A DNA stretch of 64,000 bases from Globisporangium splendens (taxonomy: Eukaryota; Oomycota; Peronosporomycetes; Pythiales; Pythiaceae), in the NCBI GenBank assembly GCA_006386115.1, contig VFIW01000104.1, positions 1 through 64,000 of the forward strand, given 5' to 3'. The first letter of the stretch is position 1; the number at the start of each line of letters is the position of its first letter. Below the pieces are notes generated by a model. That model made no database searches. It was not told the origin of the DNA and saw only the letters and a list, made by a program, of their open reading frames with translations. Position numbers and translations under genes: made by a program. Below, one piece after another: positions 54,651 through 64,000 of the stretch.

Positions 54651-55326
54651 TCTTTCCAAGCAGAGATGCATTTTTGACACCACGAAGCAAAGACCCGACG
54701 CAGATTATGACTATGGCCAAGCGATTCTCAACGTCCGTAATCTCCTTGAACATTGAAGTACGTCAAATCATCGAGGAGCCAAAAGTGTCAAGCTTGCATC
54801 ATTAAGGCGCGAGGTGATGACTTCTCGAGAACCAATTGAATGCCTTGACTTTGTGCGCCTATCGCCAAGCGATGCTTGGACAATCGAAATGTCCACGCTG
54901 TCTGCACGAAGGGAGGCGGTACATCGTGCCTGTCGTCACAGCCGAGCGAGTGCCACTCTTTTCGCGCGCGCTCTCTTGAAGTGGCGATCCGTGTCCAGAC
55001 TAATACTTGGTGCATCTGGACTGCGAGCAGCTTCATCTGTTCGAGCCTTTCGCAGCATCCAGCACGCTTAAAGTTGACTTATTTACTCATATATCAAGTT
55101 ATAAACTGAGTATGGCGTTGCAATCCAGGATCAGAAAGCAACCTTTTGAAACAATGCATGCGTTGAAACAGCAGTCGCTATTGGCAGGGTTTCTGTCTCA
55201 CAAGTACCACGATCTCGGGATGGGCCAACCTCGCTCGCTCTCTTTCATTAGCCAAGCGGTCCGACCATCCTGTGCACATGCTCATGCTCTGCACCGTGGC
55301 CATGTCTTTGAACGAGTGACAATCGC

Positions 55327-55342
55327 GCTCATTCCACAACTT
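55327..55342 (+). promoter_or_regulatory. Initiator-like element of START/zinc-finger paralog 2
   Basis: GCTCATTCCACAACTT matches the 16-base oomycete Inr consensus at all but one position and lies 28 bp before ATG 55371. It lies outside the duplicated arm, and paralog 1 has no matching element at this place. Confidence 0.7.
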
Positions 55343-55370
55343 CTGGTGTCGCGACAACAGCGTCCGTAAC

Positions 55371-56588
55371 ATGAGCAAGCGACCACACTACACGAGTCCG
55401 TTCCCGTCCTTCGAACTCTCAGACGAGGACGCACTGCAGCTCCAAAACATCGCCCAACTCTTCGTTCAAGACACCATCGCGCAGTACGAACGGTACCTCC
55501 ACGCCGAGCGTCGTCGTGTGGACGACGACAGATGGAAGCACGAGCTCCACAAGGAGAACGTGCACGTGTACTCGGAGCGCCGCGCCAAGAAGCGCACACC
55601 CCGAGAGAAAAGCTACCTGCCTCCTCACTCCACGGACTCAGCAGACATCCCGACGCTCCTCGTCGTCGGCACCATCGACGGACTGCTGCATGACGCCATG
55701 TACGGCGCCGTGAACCCAACCATCGACTCGCTGCGCGTCAAGACATCCTACGTGGACGACAACATAGTGAACGCCGCGGTGCTGGCCACGCTCGTGGCGC
55801 CGACCCCCACAGACCCCTTCCGGTCCATGACCATCAAGTGGATCGAGATCGGTCAGCCGCTCCACATCCGCATGGTCGTGAGAAACCGCGACATGGTGTA
55901 CCTGGAGTCCACGGGCATGACGCAACTCGCGAACGGAGAGCGCATCGGGTACCAGCTGCTGCACTCGGTGCATTTCCCACATACGCATTCGCTCGAGGCC
56001 ACGACACGGGGCAACATGTCTGTGTGTGCCTTGTACCGTCAAGATGACCCCACGGCCGTCGATCTGTATGTGAAAGCGTACCTGAGTCCGTCCGAGGGTG
56101 TGATGCGAGCCGCGATCGTGAAGTCGGGGGCTGAGGTATTGGTATCCGCGTGGAGGTACGTGCACTGTGGCCGTATGAAGAAGCTCGCGTGGGCAACGCA
56201 GCAGGGCAAAGACGGCGACAGCAGCACAACTCGCCGCAACACGAAACTCTCAGACGCTGGATCCAAGTTGTCGGATGCCAGCAGCACTAGCAGCGGCATT
56301 TGTGAGGCGTGTGATAAGCAATCACGTCGGCTCTTGAAGAGCAAAGTCCGAGTCTGCGTCATCTGCGAGCAGTCCGTTTGCTCGGCATGCAAGGTGAAGA
56401 AGCAACTGAGTCACATTGCCTCCAACGGCAAACTCCAGCAGCAGGAGGTCCTGTTTTGCGAGCAATGCGTCCACGAAGTCACGATTGGGACCGACGCCAT
56501 GAAGGTCGCGCGTGAAGAGCTCGGAACACGAGCACTGTATGAAAACTCCGACATGTCCACGGACGGAAGCTACGCAAGTGAATATTGA
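55371..56588 (+). CDS. START-like plus Cys-rich zinc-finger protein, paralog 2
   Basis: A single exon encodes 405 aa, divergent from paralog 1 across a 2.4-kb spacer. Codons 3 to about 275 are the same as in paralog 1 (an identical arm at the nucleotide level), giving the same START-like domain. The sequence then diverges fully: a Ser/Asp-rich linker and a zinc finger with pairs CEAC, CVIC, CSAC and CEQC, again lacking R(R/K)HHCR. The C-terminal tail is acidic. It has a good initiator element, so it is likely expressed. Identical START parts with different fingers suggest recent conversion of the 5' half. Confidence 0.88.
   Translation: MSKRPHYTSPFPSFELSDEDALQLQNIAQLFVQDTIAQYERYLHAERRRVDDDRWKHELHKENVHVYSERRAKKRTPREKSYLPPHSTDSADIPTLLVVGTIDGLLHDAMYGAVNPTIDSLRVKTSYVDDNIVNAAVLATLVAPTPTDPFRSMTIKWIEIGQPLHIRMVVRNRDMVYLESTGMTQLANGERIGYQLLHSVHFPHTHSLEATTRGNMSVCALYRQDDPTAVDLYVKAYLSPSEGVMRAAIVKSGAEVLVSAWRYVHCGRMKKLAWATQQGKDGDSSTTRRNTKLSDAGSKLSDASSTSSGICEACDKQSRRLLKSKVRVCVICEQSVCSACKVKKQLSHIASNGKLQQQEVLFCEQCVHEVTIGTDAMKVAREELGTRALYENSDMSTDGSYASEY
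55377..56195. repeat. 819-bp inverted repeat, right arm
   Basis: It pairs with 52125-52943. Identity begins at codon 3 of the gene and ends in the START-finger linker. Confidence 0.9.
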
Positions 56589-58145
56589 ATAAATTATCAG
56601 CGCTAAGTATGAAGAATATAATGGATAAATTTGCTTGAAAATTGCAAGTTCGTTGGCGACTCGTAACTTCTTCTGCCCAAGGTCGTAGTTGATTCGCACC
56701 TTCTTCTGCCAGACCGTTTCCTTCCTTCCAACGACGAAATAAGTCCGTCGTGCACGTACGACGTCTTTAATGTTCGACATCGTGAAAATGGTTATTGCTC
56801 GCAACTTATCAATCGCAACCTCCACCGTTCATTGTGCCTCGACGACCAGAGGCGCAACGCTGTCTTCTTCGGCTTTTCAGTTTCCTTGGCTGAGCGATCT
56901 GCTCGCAATTATTGCTCGTCGAGGAAAGCAGTGCTGCTGAGAGGATCCAGAGGCTGAGATTGAATTCACTCTTTGCAAAGGCGGTGTTCTCACACACCTT
57001 GGTGGTTCCCTCGAAGTGGGGACTCGTTCATAATTCGTGGAGAATGCTCACAGCACGGAACTTTCTTTCGCGTCCTAGGACACATCCAAATGCATGCTGT
57101 CCACCATTCGGTACAGTACAAGCAAGTCTCAGTAGCATGAAGAACGATCCTCGCTCCCAACAAGCAAGACGCATCAGCTGTCTCGCCTCCTCCTTCTAGA
57201 TAAAAAGAAGAAGAGAAAATCCCACTGCCATCAACAGCCTCGCAGTCCTTTTTGTCTGTTTTTCTTCCACCAAATTGTGCCTCGAGTTCGCGATTTTTTC
57301 CGTGATTTTATTGCAAATGAAAAGCTAAAGGTTCCAATCGAACTTTTGAATCAGAATTCGGTGAAAAGGCAACGAATTCAATTCCAAAAATCAATGAATA
57401 AACGCCTTCAGCACGCTGCTGCGACAAAAAAACACGATTTGCTCCTTGTGACATCTTCAGCAGCGCTTCCTAATGCAAAATTGCATCAACTTTTCCTCAG
57501 AAAAGTTCCTCCAAGTCAAGGTTGCGCTTCTTTTGCGCATTTTTCGTTTGTGGCTGCAAGCTGCTAATTCTTTCCACGTTTTACACTCCAGAGATGCCAG
57601 CGTAGCACTCGAGCAGTCGAGTGCTTCTGTGTATGGAAGCGATGGAAAGAACGACAGAAAAGAAATGGAGATCTGCTGCGTAGGACTTGCGTCCGAAGAA
57701 TTCTGGCACTAAAGACTTGTGTGCCTGGTTGAGAAGGCGGGCTACGCGATCTTGTTAGTGGCTTCAGCCAAGTTGGACACTCGTCTCCACCATCCCGTAC
57801 AGGGTTTCTATGGGTCGTCTGCGCTCTCTCTCGCACGCGCACATACGCGTTCACACTCTCTCACTCGTTTCGCTGAACCGATTTGAGATTTGAGATACCC
57901 CAGCATGTATCCAACCACCCCTTGGTGCACACCAGGGTTCATTTCCAACCTGCCTCCCATCAAACGAAACGCAGTCCGAGCCAAACGAACCTTTTGCTCT
58001 GCTCTCCACCCCATTTCTCGTTTGTTTGTGTTGCAGGCGAACAGACTGCATGCCGCCGCCTCACAGTCGATTTCTCTGGTCAACAGCGATCCCGACGTAA
58101 AAGTAATAACGGAGTCACCTTGCAACCTTTAGTGAGCCTTTTCCA
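56589..58145. other. Intergenic, 1.56 kb
   Basis: Short open stretches occur at about 56912-57199 and 57277-57567, both without ATG starts and without recognised domains. I treat them as chance or remnants. Confidence 0.45.
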
Positions 58146-59597
58146 ATGCGATCCTCGACCAAGTCTATCGCGGACGCACCTGACGGCGGCGGCAACAGGT
58201 TTTGCAATCCGTTCCCGCCGCTAGAGCTCTCGATCGAGGACGAAGCACAGCTCGAGAGCGTCGCGAACTTGTTCGTGCGCAACACGATCGTCGAGTACCA
58301 AAAGTACCAGTACCAGGACCGCCGCATGATCGACCACGATGTGTGGAAGTTCCGCAAGCGCAAGGAGAACCTCCGTGTGTACTCGGAGCGCCGCGAGTCC
58401 GAGATCGCCAAGCGTCAAGGCACCGGTTACCGCGCCACGGATCGCGGGTACCGCGAGCACGGGAGCACGGCAACCGAGAGCAGCACATGCCCAAGTACAG
58501 GCAGTAGGGCTGGAGGCTACAGTGCGGACTCGTCATCGGCTCCCATGACGCCGCATCAGCTCCCCAGGTACGTCTCCAAGGTGCAGACGCCATCGCCACG
58601 GCATTTGGAGATGCCTGTGGTTCTAGTTGTCGGCACGGTCGAAGGCACGCTCGAGGACGCGATGCACGGCGCCGTGAACCCGAGCGTCGACGCCATGCGC
58701 GTCAAGGCGTCATACGTGGACGACAACTTTGTCGGCGGCGCTGTGCTCTCGTCGCTCATCGCGCCGTCGCAGCACGAACCGTTCCGCACGCTGAGCATCA
58801 AGTGGGTCGAGAAAGCGCCGCCGCTGCATCTGCACACGCTCCTGCGTAACCGTGACGCTGTGATCCTCGAGTCGACGGGGATCACCGAGTTGCCCAACGG
58901 CGAGCGCGTCGGGTACGTGCTGTGGCACACGATCCACCTCCCGCAGACGCATCCGCTGCCGTCGACCACGCGCAGCAACATGTCTGTCTGCAGCCTCTTC
59001 CGGCAGCACAACGCGACGTCAGTCGACGTGTTCGTGAAAGGATACCTCAATCCGTCGAGCGGACTCGCGCGCACACTGCTCGTCAAGTCGACGATCGAGG
59101 CCGTTGTGTCGGTGTGGAGGTACGTGCACTGTGGCCGCATGAAGAAGCTCGCGTGGGCACTGCAGCAGCAGAATGAATGCCCGATTGAGCACATCCATGA
59201 CGACAGCTACGGAGGTAGAGCAACCAGCGCTTCCTCGAATCGCTCGCTTCTGCGCCAGATCTGTGTCAACTGCAAGAAACGCGCCAAGCGCCACGTGTTT
59301 CGAAGCAACGCGCACCGAGCGACCTGCAAGCTCTGCTTCCAGTACGTGTGCGCGTCGTGCAAGATCAAGAAACGCGTGAGTTACGTTGCGACCGACGGCA
59401 GGTTGCAGCAGAACGAGATCACGCTCTGCGCGCTGTGCACGCACGAGGCCATGATCGAGACCGACGCCGTCGCAGTCGTCGCCGCCGAGATCGCGTTCAC
59501 GACGCAGCACTTCCCAGCGATGAAGCCGCTCATCACGGTCTCGTCACTGGCCATATCGGACGTCTCCGTGTTCGATCCAAGCGCGTCTGCATGGTAG
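58146..59597 (+). CDS. START-like plus Cys-rich zinc-finger protein, paralog 3
   Basis: A single exon encodes 483 aa with the order of paralogs 1 and 2. The N-terminal NPFPPLELSIEDEAQL is followed by NLRVYSERR and a longer Ser/Thr-rich insert (about 85-150). The START-like domain spans about 155-335 (VVGTVEGTLEDAMHGAVNP, YVDDNFVGGAVL, YVHCGRMKKLAWAL). The zinc finger near 375-435 has pairs CVNC, CKLC, CASC and CALC. It is clearly related to paralogs 1 and 2 but diverged along its whole length, with higher GC. The same uncertain lipid-linked role is inferred. Confidence 0.9.
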   Translation: MRSSTKSIADAPDGGGNRFCNPFPPLELSIEDEAQLESVANLFVRNTIVEYQKYQYQDRRMIDHDVWKFRKRKENLRVYSERRESEIAKRQGTGYRATDRGYREHGSTATESSTCPSTGSRAGGYSADSSSAPMTPHQLPRYVSKVQTPSPRHLEMPVVLVVGTVEGTLEDAMHGAVNPSVDAMRVKASYVDDNFVGGAVLSSLIAPSQHEPFRTLSIKWVEKAPPLHLHTLLRNRDAVILESTGITELPNGERVGYVLWHTIHLPQTHPLPSTTRSNMSVCSLFRQHNATSVDVFVKGYLNPSSGLARTLLVKSTIEAVVSVWRYVHCGRMKKLAWALQQQNECPIEHIHDDSYGGRATSASSNRSLLRQICVNCKKRAKRHVFRSNAHRATCKLCFQYVCASCKIKKRVSYVATDGRLQQNEITLCALCTHEAMIETDAVAVVAAEIAFTTQHFPAMKPLITVSSLAISDVSVFDPSASAW

Positions 59598-60710
59598 GCT
59601 AGCTGTCTATCGTCTCTGTCTCTGTCCCCCCATGTCTGTGAGTGTGTAGAGATGTTGAAGTGTCCACTTCAGGTAGACACTCTGCGTCTTGTGATGTACC
59701 TAGCTCGGTGGTAGTGCGAACGAAGTGCTGCTGCACAATTATACGTGAGTGTACAAGTAACCAAGTTGTTTTGCGCGATTCCTCTTAGTGCTTCTCTATC
59801 AGGTTGGAAGGTTGGTGTGTTTGATACCGGTCGCATTCGCAGTTTCTGGACAGGCGATGTGCGCGTGTGGAGAAACGTGCACAGTGGACAGCTGAGCGAG
59901 AATGAAACGAATGCACTCATTGCATTCGTCCTGCATTCTATAAGGAGTCCAGCTCGGAACGAAGCGTCTCGGTGGTGCGTGTGCCTCTTGTGTCTCATTT
60001 TTGTATCTTTCGCATAGACAGGGACGTTGAAGTTGAACATTCCGGACCCCGAATGTCCGTACAGCACTACTAGTGTGCGAGTTTTCACTCTTCTACGGCG
60101 CAAAGGTTTGAGGCAACGCAATGTGGCCGCCCAGGTTTGGCCAATTAAGATGGACAGGTGCGCGTCAATGCGTTCGATGAGACCAGCAAGAACAATGCCA
60201 GCAGGAGACTTGCCACTTGATGTCTTTTCACAAAGATTGCGCTCGCACTCGGTTCTTCTTTTTGTATGGCTGAAATGCACCTCTTTTTGTCGAATGAAAA
60301 CTGTTCATCTTGTTCTTTTTTTCTGCGAATGAGAACGTTGCATTTGGCAGTGAATATGAACCCGATAGGTACCGGTTTTGTCAACACCGGTATATACTGG
60401 TTCCGGACTTCTATTTTTCTTCTATTTGGCAGCATCTGTGTGGTGGCAGACGGGACACGCTGTTGTTGCATTCGTCTTTGTTTACCACGTGTCTCAATGT
60501 GCTCTCGCCCTTCTCCACACGACACTCCCCATTCCAAACCATTTCCCCGCCCTATGCACACGCGCCAGGAAACCACACAATTGCTCCGAGCATGTCGTAT
60601 GTATAAAAAAGGAATTTGTGTATTGCTACATTCGTGTCTATCATCTGTATCCTAACTCTGCGGCCTGCCATCTCACTCCAACGCCATATGCGCATGTGTG
60701 TACACACACT
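59598..60710. other. Intergenic, 1.1 kb
   Basis: No supported gene is seen. An open stretch near 59790-59940 (+) has protein-like composition (GWKVGVFDTGRIRSFWTGDV) but no start or partner exon was found. Confidence 0.45.
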
Positions 60711-61271
60711 TTACGGGGTCTCTTCCTCGATCTCTTCCTCTTCTCCAGCGGACGGCAGCTTTTGCGCATCCTCTTCCTCGCTCGACTGCGGCGAGTTGAT
60801 GGCCGCGAGCTCCGCGTACACTTGCTCCTGCGCAGCCGTCTCGAGCAGCTCGACGAACTTTTCGATCACGTGCACGACCTCGTGGTGGTCCTCGGCGTGC
60901 GCGACCTCCTTGGCTGTGCGACCGTCCGCGGCCATAATCTCGAACAGCTCGGTGTGCTTGTGCGGCGGCGCGCTCTCGAGCAGCGTCTGCGCCGCCTGCG
61001 GACGGTCGTGGTACGCGCTCCAGTGCAGCGCTGTCCAGCCGTCGCCGTCCACAGCCGTGACGTCAGCGCCCGCGGCGATGATCTTCTGGATAAACTCGGT
61101 CGCGTCCACGACCGAACCGCATGCGACCATGAGCGCGGTCCACTGGTTGTCCTGCGTCGCGGCGTTCACGGAGCCCTTGACGGCGCACCAGAGCTCCTCA
61201 AAGTCGGCGTTCTCCCCGGCACCCAGCACCTTCTCGATGGCTTCCACGGGCGTCAGGTCCGAGTACTCCAT
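60711..61271 (-). CDS. Small ankyrin-repeat protein
   Basis: A single exon encodes 186 aa from ATG 61271; the frame extends to 61580, but the upstream part is not conserved-looking and the ankyrin region lies wholly downstream. Residues 45-140 contain two to three ankyrin repeats: NQWTALMVACGSVVDATEFI, then AGADVTAVDGDGWTALHWSA and DGRTAKEVAHAEDHHEVV. The C-terminal 45 residues are Glu-rich and disordered. Ankyrin repeats mediate protein binding; the partner is unknown. It may be complete, since short acidic-tailed ankyrin proteins are common in oomycetes. It lies between two START/zinc-finger genes with no evident link to them. Confidence 0.85.
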   Translation of the reverse strand: MEYSDLTPVEAIEKVLGAGENADFEELWCAVKGSVNAATQDNQWTALMVACGSVVDATEFIQKIIAAGADVTAVDGDGWTALHWSAYHDRPQAAQTLLESAPPHKHTELFEIMAADGRTAKEVAHAEDHHEVVHVIEKFVELLETAAQEQVYAELAAINSPQSSEEEDAQKLPSAGEEEEIEEETP

Positions 61272-62522
61272 TGGTTTTGCTTCTTGTCTTGTGTTTTTGC
61301 TTGTCTTGCAGCGCGCTAATTCGATAATGTGGTGCTCTCGAGGAATGCCTAGAGACCGTGAGTTCAGGCGGACCACCAAGAGTGACATGGCCATGTGGCG
61401 TGTCGCATCAGCTGTCGCACACACTGCAAAAGGAGCAACTTGACGTGCTCTTCCAACGGAAATCAGCTCCAGAGTGGGAATCAACAACTCAGAAAGTATT
61501 CCCACTTCCATAAAGAAAAGCGCAAATGGGTTGCCTCGGGGTATATCTGCGTTTTTGTGCAGACGCGCATTTGTATCCATGTGTGGAAATCAGGATTCGA
61601 GTTGATTTTCAACCCAGGCAGGAACGACATACATATTCGATACGGCGAAGGAATATCAGCGGCTTCATTTCTATATGCGCCATAATATGCTGCATATTCG
61701 ATTCTCTTCTAGATGACACCAAGCGCATGGGACACTTGAGTGTCGATACTAAAATCCATTCTTGTTGTCGTGATGCATGTACTCAACACATATGCGAGCG
61801 TACGGAAATCCACTTTCGCAAAAAGTATCCTCTGCTCGTTCGTTTTGAGTTTTGTACCCAAAGCCCGCAGAAATCAAATATTGCACAGTCGCAGTGGGTA
61901 CAAATGCAGTGGGTACATTTTTGTTTGCTTTTGTTTGCTCCAGAGTTGGGATTGTGCAATTAGCCCAACTGGTTGGTCTCTTTGGGTTGCACCAAAAGCG
62001 CACGCCCTGGCTCAAGGTGGAATCTTGGGTTCACATCGTAGCCTTGAAGTTGCCCAAATGATTTTGTCAGGCGCATGTGCCCAAGAATGCGCGTAAATGC
62101 AGCAGCACGTCTCAAAATCGCGACAGCAAGTTCACACATCCGCTTTTTTTAGAGGACTGCCACATTCGGGGAAGAAGACGAAGGACTTGTTGATAAGTGA
62201 CATTTGTTGTTGCTGCGTCTTTCGTTCTTTCCTTCCGTCTGCTGAGCACCTGTGTGTGTGTGTGTGTCTTGAGTTTCAATAGTGTTGGCTTGAGAACTGT
62301 CTGGATGGCTGGCTCGTTGCGTTCCGTTGCGCAATGGGCTTTCTCGAAATGAGTACTTGCTTCTCTCAAAGTGTAGCCATTTTGTGTGAATGTCTGACTT
62401 CACATGCTTCTCGGGAGATTTCTTGCGCACAAATGCACGCAGAAGCGCTACGAACGTCCGTGGCCAGCGTTGCCTCTTGACAGGTAACATGAAGTTTTTT
62501 GTTGAATGTCGTGAGCATACCT
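61272..62522. other. Intergenic, 1.25 kb
   Basis: It includes a (GT)n run near 62251-62268. No gene is seen. Confidence 0.5.
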
Positions 62523-63959
62523 TCACCATCGTGCTGCAAACGAGCTCTGGCTGTTGCTGGCAAACAGCGGCTGGTCGAGCATGCCGCGCAACCACGCCGT
62601 GATGAGCGACTTGTGGCCCTCGGTGTTGCGCTGCGACGACTCGGCTTCTTCGCTCGCGACGACACTCGACTGCGTGCGCACGACCGCGACGTGGATGCAG
62701 AGCGCGCAAAACGTGATCTCACGCCGCGTCAGGCGCTGGAGCTCGTCGTCGACTGGTATGCAACTGAGCTTTTCCTTCACAATGCACTTGTGGCACAACG
62801 GCTGGAAGCAGAGCTTGCAATGCAGAAAGCTCGCTTCTCGTGTCTGCGTTCGCCTTGTAAACCATGCAAAGCTGCTAGACAACAGCATCGTTTTGCATTG
62901 TGCACACGCTCTTGGCTCCTCGTCATTACTACGAGCACTGCCGTGACACTCGTCTGGGATGTGCGCGATCGAGCACGAATGCTGCTGCCGCAGCGCCCAC
63001 GCGAGCTTCTTCATGCGCGCGCACCGCACAAACCGCTCCATCGAGAGCAGCGCCTCGACCGTCGAGCGCACGACAAGCGAGCGCATGACCCCACTCATGG
63101 GGTTCATGCTCACCTTGGCGAACACAGCGACCGTGCCGCCCGCTGAGCTGTCTTCGTGGAACACGGTGCACATCGACAAACTGCTACGAATCCGCGACGC
63201 CAGCGGCTCCGTCTGGGGAAAGTGGACTGACTGCATGAGCAAATACCCAACGCGGTCTCCGTTCGCCAAGCTCGTGATCCCAGTCACCTCCAGCACCACG
63301 GCATCGCGATTCTTGAAAAATGCTTGCAACCACGGTGGGTGCTGGCCTTTCTCGCCCCATTTCACGCACAACGAGCGAAATGGGGACTCTGGACTCGGCT
63401 CAATGAGACGCGCCAGGATCGCGGCATCCACAACATTGTCGTGAACGTACGACGTCTTAATGCGCATCTCGTCTACTGTGGACGCCGTTGCGCCATACAT
63501 GGCGTCGTCCAGCGTGCCTTCAAGCGTGCCGGCAACCAGAAACGTTGGCAAATCAAAGTTGGGCTGCAATTTCACAGCGCCAGGCGGTCTCCTTGTCGCT
63601 GTCGTTGTCGCCTCGGACGCACCTGCTGTGCGACTCCAACTGCTCGCTGATTCCTCCAGAAAGTCCATGTGCGCGTTGTTGTCGATGGCTTTTCGCTTTT
63701 TCTTGATCATTGCACAGTACTTGCGCTTCATGATCTCCTTTTCACCTCGCCCAAGGTACACGCGCACTTTTTGCTTGCGCTTCATGAACCGCCAGTAGTC
63801 GTGGTCCACGATGCGCGCATCGTTGTACACATGGCTCTCGTACTCGGCGATCGTGTTCTGCACGAGCAGCTCCGCGAGTTTGCTCAGGCGCTCTTTCTCT
63901 TCCGCCGACAGCTCAAACGCCGGGAACGGACTCGAAAAATCCCTCGTGGCATTTCGCAT
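62523..63959 (-). CDS. START-like plus Cys-rich zinc-finger protein, paralog 4
   Basis: A single exon encodes 478 aa from ATG 63959; the frame extends to 63986 without an earlier ATG, and the N-terminus then matches the other paralogs (SSPFPAFELSAEEKERL). A Lys/Arg-rich segment (MKRKQKVRVYLGRGEKEI) and a Ser/Thr linker lead to the START-like domain (about 140-330: VAGTLEGTLDDAMYGA, YVHDNVVDAAIL, FVRCARMKKLAWAL). The zinc finger (about 350-425) has pairs CAQC, CKLC, CHKC and CALC. The third block reads CARMKK instead of CGRMKK. It is the most diverged of the four and of opposite strand to paralog 3. Confidence 0.9.
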   Translation of the reverse strand: MRNATRDFSSPFPAFELSAEEKERLSKLAELLVQNTIAEYESHVYNDARIVDHDYWRFMKRKQKVRVYLGRGEKEIMKRKYCAMIKKKRKAIDNNAHMDFLEESASSWSRTAGASEATTTATRRPPGAVKLQPNFDLPTFLVAGTLEGTLDDAMYGATASTVDEMRIKTSYVHDNVVDAAILARLIEPSPESPFRSLCVKWGEKGQHPPWLQAFFKNRDAVVLEVTGITSLANGDRVGYLLMQSVHFPQTEPLASRIRSSLSMCTVFHEDSSAGGTVAVFAKVSMNPMSGVMRSLVVRSTVEALLSMERFVRCARMKKLAWALRQQHSCSIAHIPDECHGSARSNDEEPRACAQCKTMLLSSSFAWFTRRTQTREASFLHCKLCFQPLCHKCIVKEKLSCIPVDDELQRLTRREITFCALCIHVAVVRTQSSVVASEEAESSQRNTEGHKSLITAWLRGMLDQPLFASNSQSSFAARW

Positions 63960-64000
63960 TGCTTTCTCTTGTCTCACTTGACCCAAAATCTCGAATAGCG

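Larger units (their letters stand above)
52953..55370. other. 2.4-kb spacer between the inverted paralogs
   Basis: It separates two head-to-head genes. It holds degenerate repeats at 54341-54650 and an open minus-strand stretch at 53963-54256, described separately. Two loosely similar segments (about 53650-53710 and 53810-53880, sharing AATATCCA and AGGCTG) suggest older duplication. No confident gene is seen. Confidence 0.5.

Noticed and set aside
54599..54660. Taking the 54.3-54.65 kb repeats as a CRISPR-like array
   Set aside because: Only three diverged units with uneven spacing in a eukaryotic genome; simple degenerate duplication fits better.
57277..57567. 96-codon plus-strand frame beginning PRVRDFFRDFI
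   Set aside because: No ATG start, no recognised domain and no splice partner; left as a possible remnant only.

Overview
The window is nuclear DNA of an oomycete (Stramenopila). The evidence is a Crinkler (CRN) effector with an LxLYLAK header, a cluster of START plus Cys-rich zinc-finger proteins of the kind greatly expanded in oomycetes, a basic-region/coiled-coil protein like the oomycete M96 family, short introns of about 60-110 bp with GT(A/T/G)NG donors, and initiator-like elements close to the oomycete consensus (GCTCATTYYNCAWTTT) 18-33 bp upstream of several start codons. The LYLAK form of the CRN motif points weakly to the Pythium lineage; that is inference. I saw no rRNA, convincing tRNA, CRISPR array or autonomous transposon.

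Layout: 1-1151 is the N-terminal part of a secreted subtilisin (minus strand, cut by the window edge). 2.0-10.1 kb holds three tandem, mosaic-identical POT/PTR2 peptide transporters (minus). 10.1-13.3 kb is gene-poor. 13.3-23.2 kb is a nest of one uncharacterised membrane-protein family: one intact member (878 aa, minus, 18977-21613), a frameshifted pseudogene, two internally deleted copies lying in an 807-bp inverted repeat with no difference seen, and a C-terminal fragment. A sixth, broken copy lies at 42.6-43.6 kb. A CRN gene with a kinase-like C-terminal domain follows at 23.8-25.6 kb.

25.9-50.8 kb is mostly housekeeping: MRG15-type chromodomain protein, FG-rich Ran-binding-domain protein, a DUF4091/GH123-like protein, RRP15, a very long FG-rich TPR-DnaJ protein, a PTPMT1-like phosphatase, an IFT43 gene with an in-frame stop, a CZIB/UPF0587 protein without its zinc-binding CXXC pairs, a glutathionyl-hydroquinone reductase, and an M96-like protein. 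51.7-64.0 kb holds four START plus zinc-finger paralogs, two of which share an 819-bp inverted repeat with no difference seen. A small ankyrin protein sits between the third and fourth.

The recurrent theme is patchy, near-perfect identity between neighbouring paralogs, especially inverted pairs. This could be gene conversion, very recent duplication, or an assembly effect, and needs read-level evidence to resolve. Exon boundaries are read by eye from splice consensus and frame continuity; no search could be run. Nucleotide identity of the repeats was checked by comparing segments and the shared translations in several frames, not by full alignment.
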